64,000 nucleotides of DNA from Patulibacter sp. SYSU D01012 (lineage in GTDB: Bacteria; Actinomycetota; Thermoleophilia; Solirubrobacterales; Solirubrobacteraceae): positions 1-64,000 of the forward strand of contig NZ_JAFMTB010000003.1 of NCBI RefSeq assembly GCF_017916475.1. Reading direction: 5' to 3'. The notes below the pieces were generated by a model. It was given only the letters and a program-made list of their open reading frames with translations, was not told where the DNA came from and searched no databases. Below, piece after piece: positions 37,510 to 49,030 of the stretch (the first letter of the stretch is position 1; each line of letters opens with the position of its first letter). The translations under genes and the position numbers were made by a program.

Positions 37510-39123
37510 CTACAGGGTGACCGCGTGGCCGTCGGCCACGCCGTCGAGCGCGAGGGTCGCCTTCAGGACGTCCTCGGAGACCGTGGTGTCCGTCGTGATG
37601 ACCATGACGGCGTGGGCGCCGCGGGTGCCCTCGCGGTCCTGGTGGTACCCGACGGCGGCCTGCTCGATGTTGACGCCGCGGTCGCCGAGCAGCGCGCCGA
37701 TGCGGCCGACCATGCCGGGCTGGTCCGCGTAGCGCAGGATCACGAGGTTGCCCTCGAGCTGCAGGTTGAACCGCTGCCCCCACGCCTCGAGCAGGTGCGG
37801 GCGGTTCAGGTGGCCGAGCGTGGTGCCGACGACGCGGTGGCGCTCGCCGCCGGAGACGACGGTCACGCGCAGCAGGTCGGTGAAGTCGCGCGCGGTGGCG
37901 CGCGTCGTCTCCGAGACCTCGATGCCGCGCTCCTTGGCGATGCCGGGGGCGTTCACCGCGTTGACGGGCTCCTCGGTGCGGCCGTCGAGGACGCCGCGCA
38001 GGACGGCGAGGGAGAGCGGGCGCACGTCGCGCTCGCCGATGCCGCCGAGGGCCTCGACCTCGATCCGCTCCACCGACGAGCCGCCGGCGAGCTCGACCGC
38101 GATGCGGCCCAGGCGCTCGGCGAGCGGGACGAACGGCGCGAGGACCTCCAGGTCCTCCTTGCCGACGGCCGGCGCGTTGACCGCGGTGGTGACGGTGCCG
38201 CCGGTGAGGGCGGCGACGATCTGCTCCGCGGCCTGGAAGCCGGCGCGGTCGTTGGCCTCGGCCGTCGACGCGCCCAGGTGCGGGGTGAGGATGACGTTGT
38301 CGTAGCCCTGGAGGACGTGCTCCGTGACGGGCTCGGACGGGAACACGTCGAGGGCGGCGCCGCCGACGCGGCCGGCGTCGAGCGCGTCCTTCAGCGCGGC
38401 CTCGTCGACGAGGCCGCCGCGGGCGACGTTGAGGATCCGCACGCCCTCCTTGACCTTGGAGAACGCGTCGGCGCCGAGCCAGCCGGTCGTCTCGGGGGTC
38501 TTCGGCAGGTGGATCGTGATGACGTCGGCGACGGCGTAGATCGCGTCGGAGTCCTCGGCCTTCTCGACGCCGAGCTCCTTGTAGCGCTCGGCCGAGACGT
38601 ACGGGTCGTACGCGATGACGTTCATCGACAGGCCCTGCGCGCGCTCCGCGACGAGCTGGCCGATGCGGCCGAAGCCGATGACGCCGAGCGTCTTGCCGTA
38701 GAGCTCGAAGCCGGAGAGCTTGGAGCGCTCCCACTTGCCGGCGTGCATGCCGGCGTTCGCGCGCGGGATGTTGCGCGCCAGGGACATCATCAGCGCGACG
38801 GTGTGCTCGGCGGCGGTGACGACGTTGGACTGCGGGGCGTTGACGACGAGGATGCCGCGCTTCGTCGCGGCCGGGATGTCGACGTTGTCGACGCCGACGC
38901 CGGCGCGGCCGATGACCTTCAGGTTCGTCGCGCGCTCGATCAGCTCGGGCGTGAACGTCGTCGCCGAGCGGATGAGGACGCCGTCGTACTCCGGGAGCTT
39001 GGCGACGAACGTCTCGTCGTCCCAGTCCAGGCCGAGGTCGACCTCGAAGCCGGCGTCCTTCAGCGCCTCGATGCCGGACGGGCCGACCTTCTCCTTGACG
39101 AGGACCTTGGGCGTGCTGCTCAT
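37510..39123 (-). CDS. serA: D-3-phosphoglycerate dehydrogenase (long form)
   Basis: First step of serine synthesis: 3-phosphoglycerate to 3-phosphohydroxypyruvate with NAD; 537 aa, the long type with an intervening (ASB) domain and C-terminal ACT domain (about 465-537: VILRYADQPGMVGRIGALLG). Catalytic and cofactor motifs: GRAGVGVDNVD, GFGRIGQLVAERAQG, NVARGGLVDEAAL and LTPHLGASTAEA. ATG 39123 has AAGGAG 7-8 nt upstream. serC lies 17 bp upstream on the same strand, so the two are co-transcribed behind the serC riboswitch. The ACT domain suggests serine feedback. Confidence 0.96.
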   Translation of the reverse strand: MSSTPKVLVKEKVGPSGIEALKDAGFEVDLGLDWDDETFVAKLPEYDGVLIRSATTFTPELIERATNLKVIGRAGVGVDNVDIPAATKRGILVVNAPQSNVVTAAEHTVALMMSLARNIPRANAGMHAGKWERSKLSGFELYGKTLGVIGFGRIGQLVAERAQGLSMNVIAYDPYVSAERYKELGVEKAEDSDAIYAVADVITIHLPKTPETTGWLGADAFSKVKEGVRILNVARGGLVDEAALKDALDAGRVGGAALDVFPSEPVTEHVLQGYDNVILTPHLGASTAEANDRAGFQAAEQIVAALTGGTVTTAVNAPAVGKEDLEVLAPFVPLAERLGRIAVELAGGSSVERIEVEALGGIGERDVRPLSLAVLRGVLDGRTEEPVNAVNAPGIAKERGIEVSETTRATARDFTDLLRVTVVSGGERHRVVGTTLGHLNRPHLLEAWGQRFNLQLEGNLVILRYADQPGMVGRIGALLGDRGVNIEQAAVGYHQDREGTRGAHAVMVITTDTTVSEDVLKATLALDGVADGHAVTL

Positions 39124-39140
39124 GCGGGGCTCCTTCCCGG

Positions 39141-41972
<2,832 letters not shown>

Positions 41973-41976
<4 letters not shown>

Positions 41977-42008
41977 GCGGGGCGGACCGGGCGGTGCGGG
42001 CGGGGCAT
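41973..42008 (-). other. Mini-ORF (11 codons) coupled to the acetyltransferase
   Basis: Reads MPRPHRPVRPA and stops in a TGA that overlaps the acetyltransferase GTG. A TATCGT -10 box (42015-42020) ends 6 nt before its ATG, matching the leaderless pattern. It is likely the true translation entry for the downstream gene. Pro/Arg-rich, which might slow ribosomes. Confidence 0.45.
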
Positions 42009-42050
42009 GCCGCGACGATAGCCCGCGCCCCGGCGCCCGCGGGTGGCGCC

Positions 42051-42076
42051 GCCCGACGCGCCGCGGCGCGTCGGGC
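42051..42076. repeat. Perfect 26-bp palindrome between divergent genes
   Basis: Self-complementary over all 26 bp, each half GCCCGACGCGCC-type with a GC centre. A second inverted repeat (GGGACGA, GCG, TCGTCCC) lies at 42087-42103. Both are in the 171-bp region between the acetyltransferase/mini-ORF and the ATP-grasp gene, where regulators of both could bind. Confidence 0.6.
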
Positions 42077-42179
42077 GTGGGACGCCGGGACGAGCGTCGT
42101 CCCGCGGTGCGGCGCTCCCCCCCGGTGGTCGGGGTCGGGTGCGTGGCGGACCGCGGCGCCGGGCAGAGGGGAGCGCAGC

Positions 42180-43583
42180 ATGTCGACCGACGCTGCTGTG
42201 TCCCCCTCCCCTCCCGCCGACGCCTGGGACGAGGCCGTCGCGCCCGACGGCGCCGTCCGGCCGACGCACCGAGAGGCCCTCGCGGCCCTCGACCGCGTCG
42301 GGCCGCGGGCGGCCGCCGAACGGGTCGCCGAGGCCGTCGCCGCCACGGGGATGACCTTCGGCGAGGACGACGCCGCCTACGTCGTCGACCCCGTCCCCCG
42401 CGCGATCGCCGCGGACGACTGGGCGCGCCTGGAGGCCGGCCTGACCCAGCGGGTGCGGGCGCTGGACGCCTGGGTCGCCGACGCGCACGGCCCGCGCCGC
42501 GCCATCGCCGACGGCGTCGTGCCGGCGTCCGTGCTCGACGGCTGCCGGTTCGTCGAGGACGAGCTGGCCGGCCTGGCCCCCGCGCCCGTGCGGATCGCCG
42601 TCGCGGGCCTCGACGTGGTCCGCGACGCCGACGGCGCGTTCCGCGTGCTCGAGGACAACTGCCGGGTGCCGTCCGGCCTGGCGTACCTGCTCGCCGCGCG
42701 CGAGGCGGTCGCGACGGCGCTCGGCGGGCTGCCGGACGAGGTCCGCGCCCTGCACGCGCGGCTGGGCGCGGACCTGCTGACCGCCGTGCGCTCGACCGTC
42801 CCCGCCGGCGCCGGCGAGGGCGCGGCGGTCGTCCTCTCCGACGGCCCCGAGAACACGGCGTGGTGGGAGCACCAGCGCCTGGCCGCGCTCATGGGGATCC
42901 CGATCGTCACGCCCGCCGGCTTGCGGCGGCGCGGCGAGCGCGTCGTGCTGGCCGAGACCGGCGAGCCCGTCGTGGCGGTCTACCGCCGCACCGACGTCGC
43001 GTCGCTGCGCGGCCCCGACGGGGCCCCGACGCCGCACGGCGAGCTGCTGCTGCCCGCCCTGCGCGCCGGCACGATCGGCGTCGCCAACGCCTACGGCTGC
43101 GGCGCGGCCGACGACAAGGCGGTCTACCCCTACGTGCGCGACCTGATCCGCTACTTCTGCGGCGAGGAGCCGATCCTCGACGACGTGCACGTGCACGACC
43201 TCTGCGACCCGGAGACCCGCGACCGCGTGTTCGAGGCGCCGGAGCGGCTCGTGTTCAAGCCGCGGGACGGCCAGGGCGGCCAGGGCGTCGTCATCGGCCC
43301 GCGCGCCGACGCCGCCGAGCTGCGCGACGCCGTCGACGCGGCGCGCCGCGACCCGCACGCGTGGATCGCCCAGGACGCGGTCGTGCTCTCCACCCACCCG
43401 ACGGTCGTCGGCGACGACCTGGTTCCCCGGCACGTCGACCTGCGGCCGTTCGCGCTCGCGGACGGCGGAGGAGGCTGGCGGCTCGTGCCCGGCGGCCTGT
43501 CCCGCGTCGCGTTCGAGGAGGGCCAGATGGTCGTCAACTCCTCGCGCGGCGGCGGCGCCAAGGACACGTGGGTGCTGCGATGA
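42180..43583 (+). CDS. Circularly permuted ATP-grasp protein
   Basis: 467 aa of the CP-ATP-grasp family (formerly DUF404/DUF407), enzymes thought to join an amine to a carboxylate with ATP. Seen: EAVAPDGAVRPTHREAL at the N-terminus, LTQRVRALDAWVADAHGPRR, GLDVVRDADGAFRVLEDNCRVPSGLAYLLAAR as successive blocks, NAYGCGAADDKAVYPYV, and FKPRDGQGGQGVVIG near 360. No helical alpha-E domain is attached. ATG 42180 is chosen because family similarity starts within 15 residues; ribosome-binding site weak (GAGGGGAG). It overlaps the GCS2-type ligase gene by 4 bp (ATGA), so they probably act together. Confidence 0.85.
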   Translation: MSTDAAVSPSPPADAWDEAVAPDGAVRPTHREALAALDRVGPRAAAERVAEAVAATGMTFGEDDAAYVVDPVPRAIAADDWARLEAGLTQRVRALDAWVADAHGPRRAIADGVVPASVLDGCRFVEDELAGLAPAPVRIAVAGLDVVRDADGAFRVLEDNCRVPSGLAYLLAAREAVATALGGLPDEVRALHARLGADLLTAVRSTVPAGAGEGAAVVLSDGPENTAWWEHQRLAALMGIPIVTPAGLRRRGERVVLAETGEPVVAVYRRTDVASLRGPDGAPTPHGELLLPALRAGTIGVANAYGCGAADDKAVYPYVRDLIRYFCGEEPILDDVHVHDLCDPETRDRVFEAPERLVFKPRDGQGGQGVVIGPRADAAELRDAVDAARRDPHAWIAQDAVVLSTHPTVVGDDLVPRHVDLRPFALADGGGGWRLVPGGLSRVAFEEGQMVVNSSRGGGAKDTWVLR

Positions 43584-44728
43584 GCGGCGAGGTCACGAAG
43601 GAGGCCACCGGCGCGGACTGGGCGGCGTGGCCCGAGCGCTCCCGCGCGGCGTCGTTCACGCTCGGCGTCGAGGAGGAGCTGATGCTGCTCTCCCCCGGCG
43701 GCTGGAACCTGGCGCAGGCCGCGGACGAGGTCCTCCCGCGGCTGCCGGAGGACCTGCGCACGAAGGTCTGCCCCGAGACGCACGCCGCGGCGCTCGAGAT
43801 CGAGACGGGCGTGGCCCGGACCGTCGGCGACGCGGCCCGCGAGCTGCGCTGCCTGCGCGACGCGGTGAAGGAGACCGTGGCGCCGCTCGACCTGGCGGTC
43901 GCCTCGTCGGGCACGCACCCGTTCGCCGTGTGGCGCGAGACCGCCCTCGGCGGCGGCGACCGCCAGGCCGAGGTCTACGGGTCGATGCGCGAGCTCGCCC
44001 GCCGCGAGCCGACGTACGCGCTGCACGTCCACGTGGCGCTGCCCGACGCCGACGCCGCGGTCGACGTCTTCAACCGCATGCGGGTCCACCTGCCGCTGCT
44101 GCTCGCGCTCTCGGGCAACTCCCCCTTCTGGCAGGGCCGCGACACGGGCCTCGCGTCGGCCCGCACGCCGCTCTTCCAGGCGTTCCCGCGCGTGGGGATC
44201 CCCCGACGCTTCGACTCGTACGAGGAGTGGGTCGGCGCGGTCGACCTGCTCACGGGCTGCGAGGCCTTCCCCGACGCGACGTACCTGTGGTGGGACGTGC
44301 GGATGGTGCCGCGCTACGGCACCCTCGAGATCCGCATCATGGACGCGCAGATCGACCTGGAGGCGACCGCGTCGCTCGTCGCGCTCGTGCAGTGCCTGGC
44401 GCGCATGGAGCTGGAGGAGGCGTGGGCCGAGGAGGCCTCGCACGCGCCGCAGGAGGTGTGGGAGGAGAACCGCTTCGTCGCCGCCCGCGACGGCGCCGAC
44501 GCGCGGCTGATCGTCGCGACCGAGGGCCGGCGCGTGCCGGTGGCCGATCGCGTCGACGAGCTGCTCCCCCACCTGCGCCCGCACGCCCAGGACCTGGGGT
44601 GCGCCGACGAGCTGGAGGGCGTGTGCGCGCTCGTCCACGGGCAGAACGGCCAGCGGCGCCAGCTCGAGCTGGCCCGCGGCGACGACCGCCTGCCGGGCCT
44701 GGTCCGGGGACTGGCCGACGCCTACTGA
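43580..44728 (+). CDS. GCS2-family carboxylate-amine ligase (YbdK-like)
   Basis: 382-aa ATP-dependent ligase related to gamma-glutamylcysteine synthetase 2. Motifs: FTLGVEEELMLL (metal/ATP Glu), THAAALEIETG, PTYALHVHVALPD (metal-binding His), and RYGTLEIRIMDAQ. Family members (E. coli YbdK) have weak glutamate-cysteine ligase activity; the natural product is not known. ATG 43580 overlaps the ATP-grasp stop codon. A strong hairpin follows the stop codon, so the two genes form a closed pair. Whether it makes a thiol, a gamma-glutamyl amide or a peptide cannot be told. Confidence 0.87.
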   Translation: MSGEVTKEATGADWAAWPERSRAASFTLGVEEELMLLSPGGWNLAQAADEVLPRLPEDLRTKVCPETHAAALEIETGVARTVGDAARELRCLRDAVKETVAPLDLAVASSGTHPFAVWRETALGGGDRQAEVYGSMRELARREPTYALHVHVALPDADAAVDVFNRMRVHLPLLLALSGNSPFWQGRDTGLASARTPLFQAFPRVGIPRRFDSYEEWVGAVDLLTGCEAFPDATYLWWDVRMVPRYGTLEIRIMDAQIDLEATASLVALVQCLARMELEEAWAEEASHAPQEVWEENRFVAARDGADARLIVATEGRRVPVADRVDELLPHLRPHAQDLGCADELEGVCALVHGQNGQRRQLELARGDDRLPGLVRGLADAY

Positions 44729-44738
44729 GCCGGCCGGC

Positions 44739-44763
44739 GCGGGCGCCGTCGCGCGGCGCCCGC
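44739..44763 (+). terminator. Hairpin closing the ATP-grasp/GCS2 pair
   Basis: GCGGGCGCC and GGCGCCCGC (9 bp) with a 7-nt loop, starting 10 nt after the stop codon. No T-run. Confidence 0.6.
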
Positions 44764-44788
44764 CCCCGCCGCGCGCGATGATCCGCCG

Positions 44789-46273
44789 ATGAGCCCCGCC
44801 GCCGACCCCATCGCCGCGCTCCGCGAGCACCTGGCCGAGATCGCCGACCTGCAGCACGTGGCGATGCTCATGGACTGGGACCAGCAGACGCACATGCCGC
44901 CGCGCGGCGCGGCGGCGCGCGGCCAGGCGGCGGGGACGATCGAGCGGCTGGCCCACGACCGCACCGCCGACCCGGCGCTCGGCGCGCTGCTCGACGCCGC
45001 CGAGGCCGCCGGCGAGGACGCCGGCCTGGTCCGCGCGGTGCGCGAGGACCACGAGCGCGCGCGGCGCGTGCCCGCCGAGCTCGTCGCCGAGATGGCCGAG
45101 ACCGCGGTCGAGGCCCAGGGCGTGTGGAGCGCGGCGCGCGCGGCGGACGACTTCGCCGCCTTCGCCCCCGTCCTGCGCCGGCACGTCGAGCTCTGCCGCC
45201 GCTACGCCGCGTGCTTCCCCGAGGTCGACCACCCCTACGACGCCCTGCTGCAGCGCTACGAGCCCGGCGCCCGCACGGACGAGGTGCGGCGCGTCTTCGC
45301 CCGCCTGCGTGAGGGGCTCGTGCCGCTCATCGCCCGCATCGCCGAGCGGCCCGACCCCGGCGACCTGCCGGGTCCGTTCCCCGTCGACGTGCAGCGCACC
45401 CTCGCGCTCGAGATGGCGCGGTCGATCGGCTACGACGACGCGGCGTGGCGGATCGACGAGGCCGAGCACCCGTTCATGGCCAACCCGGCCCGCGACGACG
45501 TGCGGATCACGACGAAGGAGGAGGACCACACGCTCGCGATCGGGCTGTTCGGCGTCCTCCACGAGACGGGCCACGGCCTGTACGAGCACCAGATCGACCC
45601 GGCGTGGGACCGCACGACCGTCGGCACCGGCACGTCGCTCGCCGTCCACGAGTCGCAGAGCCGGCTGTGGGAGAACATGGTCGGCCGCTCCCGCGCGTTC
45701 TGGTCGCACTGGTACCCGCGGGCCCAGGAGCTGTTCCCCGACCGGCTGGACGGCCTGGCGCTCGACGACTTCCTGCGCCACGTCAACGTCGTCCGCCCGT
45801 CGCTCATCCGCGTCGACGCCGACGAGGCCACGTACTGCCTGCACATCCTGCTGCGCTTCGAGCTCGAGGTGGCGCTCCTCGAGGGCACCCTCGAGGTCGA
45901 CGACCTGCCCGCGGCCTGGAACGCGCGGACGACGGAGCTGCTGGGCATCGACGTCCCGAGCGACGCCGACGGCGTGCTGCAGGACGTGCACTGGGCGCAC
46001 GGCGTGCTCGGCTACTTCCCGACCTACGCGCTCGGCACGATGATCGCCGCGCAGCTGTGGGAGGCCGCGCACGTCGCGATCCCGGACCTGGACCACCGGC
46101 TGGCGGCCGGCGACCCGGCGGCGCTGCGCGACTGGCTGCGCGCGCACGTCCACCGCTACGGCCGCACGCGCACGGGCGACGAGCTGCTGCGCGCCGTCAC
46201 CGGCGGCGGCCTGGATCCCGAGCCGCTGCTGCGCTACCTCGGCGAGAAGTACGGGGAGCTGTACGACCTGTGA
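44789..46273 (+). CDS. Carboxypeptidase Taq (peptidase family M32)
   Basis: 494-aa zinc metallocarboxypeptidase, cytoplasmic, removing C-terminal residues of broad specificity. HExxH is in VLHETGHGLYE, the third ligand in VHESQSRLWENMVG, and HPFMANPARDDVRITTK is the M32 substrate block. The N-terminal LMDWDQQTHMP is also typical. ATG 44789 lies 6 nt after GATGAT, a weak match to the leaderless -10 pattern; no ribosome-binding site. It is followed by a GH15 gene with a 4-bp overlap, an unusual partner for a peptidase. Confidence 0.93.
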   Translation: MSPAADPIAALREHLAEIADLQHVAMLMDWDQQTHMPPRGAAARGQAAGTIERLAHDRTADPALGALLDAAEAAGEDAGLVRAVREDHERARRVPAELVAEMAETAVEAQGVWSAARAADDFAAFAPVLRRHVELCRRYAACFPEVDHPYDALLQRYEPGARTDEVRRVFARLREGLVPLIARIAERPDPGDLPGPFPVDVQRTLALEMARSIGYDDAAWRIDEAEHPFMANPARDDVRITTKEEDHTLAIGLFGVLHETGHGLYEHQIDPAWDRTTVGTGTSLAVHESQSRLWENMVGRSRAFWSHWYPRAQELFPDRLDGLALDDFLRHVNVVRPSLIRVDADEATYCLHILLRFELEVALLEGTLEVDDLPAAWNARTTELLGIDVPSDADGVLQDVHWAHGVLGYFPTYALGTMIAAQLWEAAHVAIPDLDHRLAAGDPAALRDWLRAHVHRYGRTRTGDELLRAVTGGGLDPEPLLRYLGEKYGELYDL

Positions 46274-48090
46274 GCGGCGGCGGGCCCGCCCCGGTCGCCC
46301 TGGAGGACCTGCCCGACCGCGACGCGGACGGGTACGTCGACCTGCGCGCGTACGCCGCGATCGGCAACGGCCGCACGATCGCGCTCGTCGCGCACGACGG
46401 CTCCATCGACTGGTACCCGCTGCCCGACATGGACTCGATGCCGCCGTTCGCGCGGCTGCTCGACGCCGAGGACGGCGGCTACCTGTCGCTCGCCCCCGAC
46501 GACCCGCACGAGGTCTCCCGCCGCTACCTGCCGGACACGAACGTCCTGCAGACGGAGTACCGCACCGCGGGCGGCCGCGTGCGCGTGACGGACGCGGTGA
46601 ACATGGGCACGACGGGCCGGCTGCCGTGGGGCGAGCTGGCGCGCCGGATCGAGGGCCTCGAGGGCGAGGTGGCGATGAGCTGGTGCGTCTCGCCCGGGAC
46701 CCGGCTGGGCACCGCCGCGCCGTGGGCCGAGCAGACGGACAACGGGGCGGTGCTGCGCCTGGCGCAGCTGACGATGGCCGTCTGCACGGCGGACGCCGGC
46801 GACGTCGCGGTCGAGGACCGCCACGTGACCGGGCGCTTCGTCGCGACACGGGGCTCCGAGCACCTCGTCGCGCTCGTCTCGAGCCACGGCGAGCCGCTGC
46901 GCATGCCCGGGCCGGACTTCATCCGCGCGGACGTGGAGCGGTCCGTCGCGCACTGGCGGCGCTGGTGCGAGCAGTTCACCTACGAGGGGCCGTGGCGCGA
47001 GGCGGTGCTGCGCAGCGCCCTGACCCTGAAGCTGCTCTCCCACAGCCCGTCGGGGGCGATGGCGGCGGCGGCCACGACGTCGCTGCCCGAGAGCGCCACG
47101 ACGGCGAAGAACTGGGACTACCGCCTGTCGTGGCTGCGCGACTCGACGTACAGCCTGCACAACCTCGTCCGGCTGGGCGAGTTCGAGGACGTGCACGCCA
47201 ACGTCTCGTGGATCCTGCGGATCGCTCGCGAGCAGGGGCCCGACGTGCCGGTGCTCTCCGCCCTGGACGGGACGGAGCCGTACGACACGAAGGCCTACGA
47301 CGTCCCGGGCTGGCGCGGCCACGGGCCCGTCGTGTCGGGCAACCAGGCGCGCGACCAGCTGCAGCTCGGCGTCTACGGCGACGTCCTGAACATCGTGCAG
47401 CTGTACGTCGACGACGGGAACGTCCTCGACATCGCGACGGCCCGGATGGTCGCCGACGTCGCCGACCGCACCTGCGACATCTGGCGCCAGCCCGACGCCG
47501 GCATGTGGGAGCTGGAGGAGTCGCGGCACTACACGAGCTCGAAGATGGGCTGCTGGCTCGCGCTCGACTGCGCGGTGCGGATGGCTCGCGAGGGCCACGT
47601 GTCGGGCGACGACGGGCGCTGGGAGCGCGAGCGCGACCGCATCCACGCGTGGGTGCAGGAGGAGTGCTGGTCGGAGGAGCGCGGCGCGTACGTGTGGTAC
47701 CCCGGCGCGGACGGCCTGGACGCGTCCGTCCTGCTGCACGCCGGCTCGGGCTTCGACCGCGGGCCGCGGATGCACGCGACGGTCGACGCGGTGCGGGGGG
47801 AGCTGGGCCGCGGCCCGCTCCTGTACCGCTTCAGCGGCGCGGAGCGCGAGGAGAAGACGTTCGTCGCCTGCGCGTTCTGGGTCGTCGACGCCCTCGCGTG
47901 CCTGGACCGGCGCGACGAGGCGACGGCGCTGATGGAGGAGCTGCTCCCGCTGACGAACGACGTCGGGCTGCTGAGCGAGATGATCGACGCCGACGACGGC
48001 GCGTTCTGGGGCAACCTGCCCCAGGCCCTCAGCCACCTGGCGCTCCTGCGGGCCGCGCTGACGCTCGTGGACACGGCACCCGCGGAGTAG
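46270..48090 (+). CDS. Glycoside hydrolase family 15 (glucoamylase or trehalase type)
   Basis: 606 aa. The N-terminal beta-sandwich (RAYAAIGNGRTIALVAHDGSIDWYPLP in part) precedes the alpha/alpha barrel: NWDYRLSWLRDSTYSLHNL, catalytic acid region QPDAGMWELEESRHYTSSKMGCW, and base region REEKTFVACAFWVVDALA. Actinobacterial GH15 proteins of this layout include trehalases as well as glucoamylases, so it may degrade the trehalose or glucan made by the 10-25 kb operon. No signal peptide: intracellular. The start is GTG 46270, overlapping the M32 peptidase stop codon (GTGA). Confidence 0.88.
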   Translation: MSGGGPAPVALEDLPDRDADGYVDLRAYAAIGNGRTIALVAHDGSIDWYPLPDMDSMPPFARLLDAEDGGYLSLAPDDPHEVSRRYLPDTNVLQTEYRTAGGRVRVTDAVNMGTTGRLPWGELARRIEGLEGEVAMSWCVSPGTRLGTAAPWAEQTDNGAVLRLAQLTMAVCTADAGDVAVEDRHVTGRFVATRGSEHLVALVSSHGEPLRMPGPDFIRADVERSVAHWRRWCEQFTYEGPWREAVLRSALTLKLLSHSPSGAMAAAATTSLPESATTAKNWDYRLSWLRDSTYSLHNLVRLGEFEDVHANVSWILRIAREQGPDVPVLSALDGTEPYDTKAYDVPGWRGHGPVVSGNQARDQLQLGVYGDVLNIVQLYVDDGNVLDIATARMVADVADRTCDIWRQPDAGMWELEESRHYTSSKMGCWLALDCAVRMAREGHVSGDDGRWERERDRIHAWVQEECWSEERGAYVWYPGADGLDASVLLHAGSGFDRGPRMHATVDAVRGELGRGPLLYRFSGAEREEKTFVACAFWVVDALACLDRRDEATALMEELLPLTNDVGLLSEMIDADDGAFWGNLPQALSHLALLRAALTLVDTAPAE

Positions 48091-48155
48091 GCGGAGGGGA
48101 CGGCGGGCGGCGGCGCGGCGCGGCGCCCACACCCGGCAGGGGCGCGCGGCCCGGG

Positions 48156-48178
48156 GCGCGGGCGCGGACCGCCCGCGC
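48156..48178. terminator. Hairpin between convergent GH15 and coiled-coil genes
   Basis: GCGCGGGCG and CGCCCGCGC (9 bp) with a 5-nt loop in the 99-bp convergent gap; probably bidirectional. Confidence 0.55.
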
Positions 48179-48189
48179 GCGGGGAGCGG

Positions 48190-48807
48190 CTACGGGGTGG
48201 TCGTGGTGCCGTCGTCCGGGGCCGCGCCGTCGTCGCCGGCGTTCGCCGCGGCCTGCTGCAGCTGCTGCACCTGCCGCTGCAGCTCCTGGACGTCATCCTG
48301 CAGACCCGACACCGCCTGCTCGTCGCCGGTGTCCGGCGCCGGCGTCGTCGTGGTCGCCGGCTGCGCCTTCACCTGCTCCTCGAGAGCGTCGACCTGCTTG
48401 GCGACCTTCTCCACGTCGCCGTCGGTGGCGCGGCCGTCCAGGCGGTCCTCGAGCGACGACACGCGCTCGCGCAGCGCGCGCGTGCTCGTGCCGCCCGACG
48501 ATCCGCTGTCGCCGCCGTCGCGCAGCAGGGCCCACGTCGCCAGGCCGAGCGCCACGACGGCGACCGCCGCGAACGCCAGGAGCGCCGTGCGCAGGCTGCT
48601 CAGCCGCTCCTCGAGCACCACCAGGCGTGGATCCTCCTGCGGCCATGCGGCCGCCGGCGCGGCCGCGGCGACGGGCGTCGCCGGGTCGCGAGGCCGGCCG
48701 GCCGGCGGGTGCGGCTCGCGCGGCGTCCCGGCCGGCGGACCGCCCCCCGCGGGCGGCTGCGGCACCCGCGGCGACATGCGGGTCGGCTCGTCGTCGTCGA
48801 AGCTCAT
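48190..48807 (-). CDS. Membrane-anchored coiled-coil protein of unknown function
   Basis: 205 aa. The cytoplasmic N-terminal part (1-70) is Pro/Gly-rich with a short acidic start (MSFDDDEPTRM). One transmembrane helix spans about 73-95, then heptad-like coiled coils at about 108-146 and 165-188 (Gln-rich), and a Thr/Asp tail. There is no recognisable enzyme domain. ATG 48807 is preferred to an upstream ATG (48861) whose extra 18 residues are basic low-complexity. Architecture suggests a scaffold or envelope protein; function unknown. Confidence 0.65.
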   Translation of the reverse strand: MSFDDDEPTRMSPRVPQPPAGGGPPAGTPREPHPPAGRPRDPATPVAAAAPAAAWPQEDPRLVVLEERLSSLRTALLAFAAVAVVALGLATWALLRDGGDSGSSGGTSTRALRERVSSLEDRLDGRATDGDVEKVAKQVDALEEQVKAQPATTTTPAPDTGDEQAVSGLQDDVQELQRQVQQLQQAAANAGDDGAAPDDGTTTTP

Positions 48808-48953
48808 GCGGTCCGCGTACCCGGCCCGCGCCCGCGCCAGCCGCCGGGTGGCCGGAGGCATGACGGTGGGCGCGTCCTCACCCGCCCACGCGACGGAGCG
48901 GGCGACGTCGCCTGAGGGTCCCGGATCGTGGATGCACCGGGCCGACCGCGGAG

Positions 48954-48980
48954 CCGTCGCTGGGGTGCTCCCCGCGACGG
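48954..48980 (-). terminator. Hairpin downstream of ilvC
   Basis: CCGTCGC and GCGACGG arms, then GGGG/CCCC after one bulged base, with a 4-nt loop; 50 bp past the ilvC stop codon. The remaining 48808-49030 holds no gene. Confidence 0.55.
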
Positions 48981-49030
48981 ATCCGTGGGTGGCTCGGGGC
49001 GCCGCGAGGCGGGTGCCTCAGGTGATGTCG

